Source: Aurelia coerulea
Taxonomy: Eukaryota > Cnidaria > Scyphozoa > Semaeostomeae > Ulmaridae
Assembly: GCA_039566865.1 (NCBI GenBank)
Contig: CM076945.1
Coordinates: forward strand, 7,925,501-7,989,500
Direction: 5' to 3'
Length of the DNA: 64,000 nt
Each line of letters opens with the position of its first letter. The stretch's first letter is position 1. Positions 57,894 to 64,000 of this stretch are shown piece after piece. A program made the translations under genes and the position numbers. Under the pieces are notes generated by a model that was not told the origin of the DNA, made no database searches, and was given only the letters and a program-made list of their open reading frames with translations.

Positions 57894-60521
57894 AAATACC
57901 AACAGGCCATCTTACTGGAAATTTTTGCCGGTTGTCTTACCTTGTTGTGAAAAGGTTGCCTTTTATGTCCATGTTTATGATGCTTGTCACCAAATGAAAA
58001 CTGATACGTGGTACCCAATTTTAATTCACTTAGGTAAACACAATCATTTCCAGCAAGGGAAGGTGAGATACGTATACGAGATACGTTGCATATTTAAATT
58101 GTGTGATCATCCCTGATAGCTTTTTGTGATCAGCGTCAGTCGAAAAATTTAGCAACTTATTATTTCCTCTGCTGATGACGACCAACTCACAGCGTGCGCT
58201 GCACTGCGCTACCAAACACTCACCTATTTATTTAAACACTGTATCTTTAATTTCACAGAGTATGCCAAATTTTAAGTTCGAAATTTTATTTAAGTTTTTA
58301 ATGCTGTGAAGCTCGTTATATGTTGTTATGCAGAGGTGAAAAGGAACGAAGTAACTAGTAGGAGCCTAGTGTGTAACGAAACACAGTCTGCATGGGTTGA
58401 CAAGTCCTAAGTACTTTGTCCCAAAACACAGACATAGGAACCGGGGGGCACTGTGGGCACATGCCCCCCCACCTCTAAGATTTTGCAATTATGACGAAAA
58501 GTGCCCTTTTTTGTTTCAGGAAGTCCCCCTTTAGCAGAATGAAAAAGTGCCCTTGAAGGGTCGTACTCCCCAAGTTTAAGATGCTTCTTACGGCCCTGTC
58601 CCAAAAATTAATGGAAACTAACCCGACTATTAATGGGAACTAATTTCAGTTTGAAATTGATTTTTGGGAATGACTGGTTTCCTCAGAGACAAGAGAAATT
58701 AAGTGGGGAATTCCTCTTAAAATCCCACAGAAATAATCCATTTGAAAAAATGGCCATGAGAGTAAATTTGGCAAATTTGTAGCAGATAAACTTTGTCTAG
58801 GAAATAAGTACGATAAGAGTCATGATACGGACATGCCCAACCCGGAGAATGTGAGTTGCAGAAACTGAATTTTGTTTGCACACTGGGCAAACTTTAGATT
58901 TTGAAAATCCGTTGAAGTTTGCTAGTTTAGATATCAAATGATTGGTTGTTCGTTAGGTTCATTGATGAAGGTTATTTGAACAAGACAGTGAATTCTAGAA
59001 GGACCTGTGCAGTATACTTTCCGGTGCGCAAATGAAGAAATTTCAGATTTGTAGATTTGAACATCAAATTTACACATAAATGATCTTCAATGTTTGGACG
59101 TACTTAAATGGAACCATATTTTGTGGCATTACCTTTTGGACTGTTTGGCTTATTAGCTTTTTTACCATCTCAAGCAAGGTTTACCATCTCAGGCCCTTAA
59201 AGGCTAACCAGCCAAGCGGTATGCATTGTGATTGTTTGTTTTGTTTTTCGTGGGTTTCTCAGATTTCATTCAATTCAATTCTAAGGCAAGTGAGCGAAAT
59301 GACGTCATAGATAATGACGTCATTTCGCTCATTTCGCAGATTAAAACACGCAATTTCGCAAAGAAAAGAGAGAAAAGGTTGGAAAAAAGTACTACACACC
59401 ATTCACAACATCGTAATCTTTCATTTTATGAACAATTATTCCAACCCCGGACTTGTTCTTTAACACATTTAGAGCTGCTTTTAGAGCATTTAGGGCCGCA
59501 TAAGGAGCTGCTGCGATGTGCTGCTGACTTGAGCGACATGACATTATTGTTTTCATGTGCCATGAAATTAGGCCACCTTTACAAAAAATACTGCTGCAAT
59601 GCATGCCGGTCGACCGAGAGGGCATGTGTCGCGAACCTGATTGGCTAATGAAATGCAATTATCTCTTTTGTTCAGTACAAAGCAAAGGATCGAGACTGAA
59701 TTTTTACGGCAGTGAAAATTCATGAAGCAAAGATAAAAAGTCACGAAACAATGAAATTCCACTCCAATCTTCTTTGTTGCAAACTCGACATATGCCCTTT
59801 AGCAAGTGCCGAGAAACAGGGCGTTTTCAGGTTAAAATTGGGGACTTTCCAAAACTTGGAAGGGCAAGACCGACTCACATATTTCTGAATTCAGGAATTT
59901 TAGTTAATCACATATATTTCTATTCCATCTATCAAACAAAACAGTTACCATTCATGTCACCACCATGTTACTGTTACCATTCATGCGCACACTGTATACT
60001 GTACAAGGATTTTTGGTTAGGTTTGATTATTTCAGATCGTTAGTTTCAAGAGTTCATCTAGGGTAAATGGTTTTAACCAGCATTGATACAGTAGTGTCCC
60101 GCATATAAGAAACACAAATTTTAGAAACACAGATCTGATTTTCAAATTGATACCCCTTTACAAGGTCTGAAAAAGCTTGTTTCTTATTAATTTGTTTCTG
60201 ATACAAATTTAGGAAAAAGTACCCTTCTGGAATAACTGTAGCATCTCCTGGAAGTGAAAATTTACAAATATAAATCAAAATAATCTGTTTTGTATCACAG
60301 TCATAGAGCTCGTGCCTGAGTGGTTAATCCATAGTATATGATTTTTGTAATAAGAAACTTTACCCTGATTTGAAGTTTATTTCGTTTTATAGGAAGCGCG
60401 TCAGACCTGAACTTGAAAAAGTTGTTTCTTATATGCGGGACATTACTGTATGTGAAGGTTTAGCAAATATCTATTTCAGCTTGGTTCACACTAATCTCTT
60501 TGGAATTTAGTATACAAAACC
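57894..60521. other. No gene established
   Basis: The frames at 57925-58116, 59232-59648 and 59774-60043 are unsupported. A small perfect hairpin lies at about 59297-59332 (gcgaaatgacgtcat / atgacgtcatttcgc). A repeat around 58430-58600 has 'ggggggcactgtgggcacat' and 'agtgccctttt' words typical of G/C-bounded dispersed repeats. A segment near 60100-60440 has 'aagaaacac' and 'gcgggacat' ends (tcccgcatataagaaacaca / tttcttatatgcgggacatt), a likely further TIR element. Confidence 0.5.
60098..60441. mobile_element. TIR element ending 'tcccgcatataagaaac'
   Basis: tgtcccgcatataagaaaca at the left and gtttcttatatgcgggaca at the right are inverted ends of about 20 bases. The interior repeats 'tgtttct' and 'aagaaact' words. 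A segment 'gagctcgtgcctgagtggtt' inside resembles a tRNA A box by chance only. Confidence 0.75.
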
Positions 60522-60523
60522 GG

Positions 60524-61045
60524 GTGTCCCAAAAAAAACGTATACATATTTGGTTGACTCTAGCGCTGTAAAGTTAGCTTTACTCAATGGCTAATCACTC
60601 TCAAAATATTATTCAATAGTTAACTTGAACATAGATACCTCGTTTGTTGGTATTGGTGCTTTGATAGCAGAAATATCATCTTGAAAGCTCAAATTTGCCT
60701 CTGCCTGCAAACCAGAGCTTTAGCCTTTTGGCCTAAGTAATTTCTTAAGGCACATCGTATAAATCAACGAGAGCCTTGATAAAATTTGACCAATATTAGA
60801 TCTTGTGTTATTCTGTTTTCCAGAAGTCACCCCCCCCCCTCCCAGTCATCCATTGGGAAGTTTTCTTAATTTTTCATTAATTTCAGTTCTTAATTTCGAT
60901 GTGGTTCAGGAATTTGCTTAGGCCAAAAGATTAAAGCTCTGGTTTGTAAGTGGACGCAAATTTGAGCTTTTAAGATTGATATTTCTGCTCTCAAAGCACC
61001 AATACCAACAAACGAGGTATCTATATGTTCTAGTTAACTATCGAG
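60524..61045. mobile_element. Mariner-like element of the 9885 family, right end lost
   Basis: Left end ccgggtgtcccaaaaaaaac then gactctagcgctgtaaag. The interior follows 9885-10891 in order, including 'agatacctcgtttgttggta' and the complementary right arm to about 61045. The right terminus 'gggacacccgg' is absent, and there is no insertion equivalent to 10405-10797. Confidence 0.8.
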
Positions 61046-61763
61046 GAACATAGCGAGGAGTTTCAGACAAGCAATAAGATTTCTGATAGAAATAAAGATT
61101 GTTTGAAGTGTTTTTGCTTGATGAGGCAAGATTTGGATAAAGGCAAAGAAATGTTTAGAACGATAATTATTTATGTCTCTGTCTATTTATGTCTATGTTA
61201 AGTTAACATTTTCGCCTTCCCCTCAAATAGGAACATACATTGTACTAAAAAATGAGGGCGTCGGTTCCTTTAGGTGGAAGTGCCCAACATCGAGAGTAAG
61301 TGCAAAACAAATTTGCCCCAAAACTGCATTGTTCATATTGTAGAGATGCCACCCCAAAATGTAACTTCAAACCAAACGAAACTGGAATTTTACCTATGTT
61401 TATAAATCTTTACCCCCCCCCCCAAACTGGTACGTTATCTAGATTATATAAAAGGGTACCTAAAACTGGGGAATTATAGAAGCCACACCCAAAACTTGAG
61501 TTTGCACATACCCATCCTCGATTTTGGCACCTCCACTTCCAGGGCTTCGCTTGCAGTCTTTATTAGGGTAGAGACATTGAGGATTGCGAGGAATATTACT
61601 GTGTGTTTCTTTGTTGTCTTTGTATGCGTTCATTTAACTAGCCTAACTGATGTGGCTTTTATTGTGCTATTATAACTTTGTTTTACCTTACTTAGCAATA
61701 AATAGGCCACGTGAGAGGTTCACAATTCTCGTTTGTTGGTGCCTGGGTGGTTTAAGAGGCATT

Positions 61764-62008
61764 GTCACCCAGGGTCCTTTGCGGGTACGCTACTATTTCG
61801 GACTGCCTCAAAGTCAAATTTGGCCTAAACGGGAACTATAAATTCACAGTGAGGTAGTTATACTGATAGAACAGTTTAACTAGTGAAGTTAATCTTTTCT
61901 ATCAATTCAACTGCTGAAATGCGGATCCTTGGTTTCTGCCAGGGCAAATTTAGTTTTCAGACGGTCTGAGATCGTAGCATGCCCTTAAAGGGCCTTGGGT
62001 AACAGTGA
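61764..62008. mobile_element. Short TIR element, GTCACCCAGGG family
   Basis: Left gtcacccagggtcctttgcg, right ggccttgggtaacagtgac, with subterminal actgcctcaaagtcaaattt pairing with aaatttagttttcagacggt. A non-interrupted relative of the ends at 46049 and 47446. Confidence 0.8.
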
Positions 62009-62164
62009 CTCTTTAAAATGACGTAAATTCTTTGCCAGATGTCGTTGGTAACAATTATTGTACACGCTTTATCAAACAGAAAACTACTTTTGGTCAAGTA
62101 CCTACAAGACTTTATACCAACTTTATATCAAGAGTTTCTATATTTACCAACTCTCGATCGTGTA

Positions 62165-62347
62165 CTTGCTGGGGAGACAAGATACGGTTTGTTCAAGGAA
62201 ACGTATATGTCCCCCCGTGCAGTAGGTTGATGCGCATGCGCCCTTCAGAACTCCACGCAAAACGCTACTGCGCATGAGCATCAACCTACTGCACGAGGGG
62301 ACACACAAGTTTCCTCGGACAAACCGTATCTCGTCTCCCCAACAAGT
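62165..62347. repeat. Palindromic repeat
   Basis: ttgctggggagacaagatac, acggtttgttc, ccccccgtgcagtaggttga, tgcgcatgcgc at the left, and the reverse order on the right (ctgcgcatgagcatcaacct, gtgtcctcggacaaaccgta, ctcgtctccccaacaagt). The centre lies near 62252. A half copy lies at about 48209-48272. Confidence 0.87.
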
Positions 62348-62856
62348 ACTTACTTTAAAGCACCTCCTGTTTTTGGTTGATAGTTGTAATTTTGATTTTG
62401 AACCAGTTGCTCTTTGAAGCAGTTACAGAGGCATGAATTTTATGTGATGTAAGATATATTTCAGCAATTCGAATAATAAGATCCACCATAGCATTGTATT
62501 TAAATATGTCACTTAGTAATTTATCAGGCATTCAACCTAATTTATTTATATTTACATAGACCATGCAAATTTATTACCAAAGTTTGTGGTGACATTTTTC
62601 ACCCAAACCATATTTTCTGATCATGTAAGCATGCGCAAAATCAAGTCTCGTGAATCAAATTTCAACTGCACCGCGCATGCTTAAGCTTAATTCATACCTG
62701 AGGCGATTTTGTGATAAGATGCTGCACGTGCGGCACGCTAACTTTGTCGCGTTACAGCACTTCAATGTTATCTGGAATGCATCAAGAACGACTCACGCTA
62801 CGAACTCTCTAGGCGGAGGTTTCCAGAATAATGGAACCCTAAAACTTTGCATTATA

Positions 62857-63274
62857 CACGTTTTTTTATAAGAAACTGGTTTATAAGAAACTAGTACTAC
62901 GATGACCAAAAATTTAAGAAACTCTAGTACTACGCTCAAGAACAGTTAAGAAACTCTAAGACTTTATTTCTGTATGTCTCTCTTATTCTATGTCTCTCTA
63001 ACAAAGGTACATTCGTCTTTTCTTGACTTTTAACTGCAAAATTGGTAAATTTTTTCCTTGATGTGCATGGCTTCTTCTGGATGACAATGTCAATGCAAAA
63101 TGGGAGCCCTTTCTCGAGAAGAAGGCTCAACTTCGAACAATACCGCAATTTTAGGCCCAAAAAAATAAGAAACTAATTAAGAAACTTTTACTACTAAAGC
63201 ACCGAAATTTTCATGCGAAATTAAGAAACTTTTAGTACTAAGTGCTGATCCAAGTTTCTTATAAAAAAAACGTG
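62857..63274. mobile_element. TA-flanked MITE, CACG family, copy 3
   Basis: CACGTTTTTTTAT...AAAACGTG between TA at 62855-62856 and 63275-63276. 418 bases, nearly identical to copies 1 and 2. The reverse-strand frame 62936-63160 mirrors that of copy 1 (MGLKLRYCSKLSLLLEKG). Confidence 0.88.
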
Positions 63275-63279
63275 TACTG

Positions 63280-63400
63280 TGACAATCAGATTAGATGCCA
63301 CGCGAAAATGCTCGCAAATGAAATCAATTTAAGAGCTTTCTTCCATGAGCAATTTTGCGTTATCGCAAATCTCGAGTGACATCTAATTTGTGATGGTCGT
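63280..63400. repeat. Short palindromic MITE, second copy
   Basis: Ends acaatcagattagatgccac and gtgacatctaatttgtgatg, as in the element at 3922-4042. Central 'gcgttatcgcaaat' corresponds to 'gcgataacgcgaaa' in the other. Confidence 0.75.
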
Positions 63401-63445
63401 TTGGTCTTGGCATAAGACGTTTCCTGAGAATTCAAAAGCCGTTTA

Positions 63446-63974
63446 GCATAGGTTCCAAATTTTTAAAAAGGTTAGTGTAAAATTTAATGACCTATTTCTT
63501 TGAACCGAATGGCTTCAAAGAAACTTCAGCTATTTTGCTACAATTCTACCTTTGGTGGACTTTTCAAAAATATTCGATATTTTCAGATTTAGAGTGTTTT
63601 CTTCTCTTTCAAGAACTCTAGAATTATTTTTCAAAAAAACTTAAAAGCCATCGTAATTTCTAAACTGTTTGACGCAACATGAAATAATTTCCAAGAAAAC
63701 CATAGTTTACGAATGTCTACAATATGGTATCAAGCACAAGTCTATCACTTTTCTGATTTATGATTCAGAAATTTGATGACGTCATATCCTCAAATGAGGT
63801 ACAATATAAAATGCGCTGTAATTTGAAAAAAATATACAAGATTTCTGAAAAGTCCAACGGTAGAATTATAGATCGGTGGCTAAAGTTTTTTTTAAGCCAT
63901 TCAATTAGAAGAAATAGGTCATAGAATTTTACACCCTTCTTTTTATGCCGATTTAAAGATTTGGAGCCTATGCT
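63446..63974. mobile_element. Mutator-like MITE, copy E
   Basis: AGCATAGGTTCCAAAT at the left and tttggagcctatgct at the right, with the family interior in the inverted orientation. Unlike copies A-D the flanks (aagccgttt / tgctaagcc) do not form a 9-bp duplication, so a flank has mutated or the copy has recombined. Confidence 0.85.
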
Positions 63975-64000
63975 TGCTAAGCCATATGGATCATCTTAAA

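Noticed and set aside
59232..59648. 138-codon frame on plus and an overlapping minus frame
   Set aside because: Opposite-strand frames share the bases, composition is neutral, no family resemblance and it starts over a palindrome.
60300..60345. tRNA-like A box ('gcctgagtggttaatcc')
   Set aside because: No matching B box, anticodon stem or acceptor pairing nearby, and it lies inside a TIR element.

Overview
The window is nuclear DNA of an animal, most likely an anthozoan cnidarian (stony coral or sea anemone). Reasons: AT-rich intergenic sequence, short phase-consistent exons in long introns with consensus GT-AG sites, a dense mix of inverted-repeat DNA transposons and decayed non-LTR retrotransposons, and poly-G/C-flanked minisatellites of a kind I associate with anthozoan genomes. 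The taxon is an inference; no prokaryotic operon, phage, CRISPR or rRNA signal was seen.

Layout. (1) 283-4872, plus strand: the last four coding exons of a TRIP11/GMAP-210 golgin, including the GRAB (ARF-binding) domain and the natural stop. Its introns hold a 5'-truncated LINE with a poly(A) tail (about 830-2280) and a seven-copy tandem array (2410-3130) made from the GRAB exon's own 5' end plus its splice acceptor. (2) 4873-31597: no convincing gene. It is a nest of transposable elements: NotI-rich repeats (7.1-8.3 kb), mariner-like palindromic elements, a 3.8 kb foldback element with TTA target duplications (16479-20289), a hAT-like element (23944-24750), nested elements (25.1-29.4 kb) and a degenerate ~150 bp satellite (29.4-31.4 kb). 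(3) 31598-45187, plus strand: five phase-0-linked exons of a gene for paired Cys/His zinc fingers, possibly castor/CASZ1-like. Exon boundaries fall inside the fingers and a B-C exon pair occurs twice. Introns carry MITEs and LINE remnants. (4) 45188-64000: mainly repeats, with one unassigned coding exon ending in a stop (about 51252-51783) and another large foldback element (54315-57391).

The two genes look unrelated in function (Golgi tethering; nucleic-acid binding). A five-copy Mutator-like MITE family is notable: four copies are flanked by perfect 9-bp duplications readable directly from the sequence. No autonomous transposase or intact reverse transcriptase was found. Nothing seen amounts to a clear new defence or metabolic system; the most unusual signals are the splice-acceptor array inside TRIP11, the duplicated zinc-finger exon pair and the abundance of near-full-length palindromic elements.
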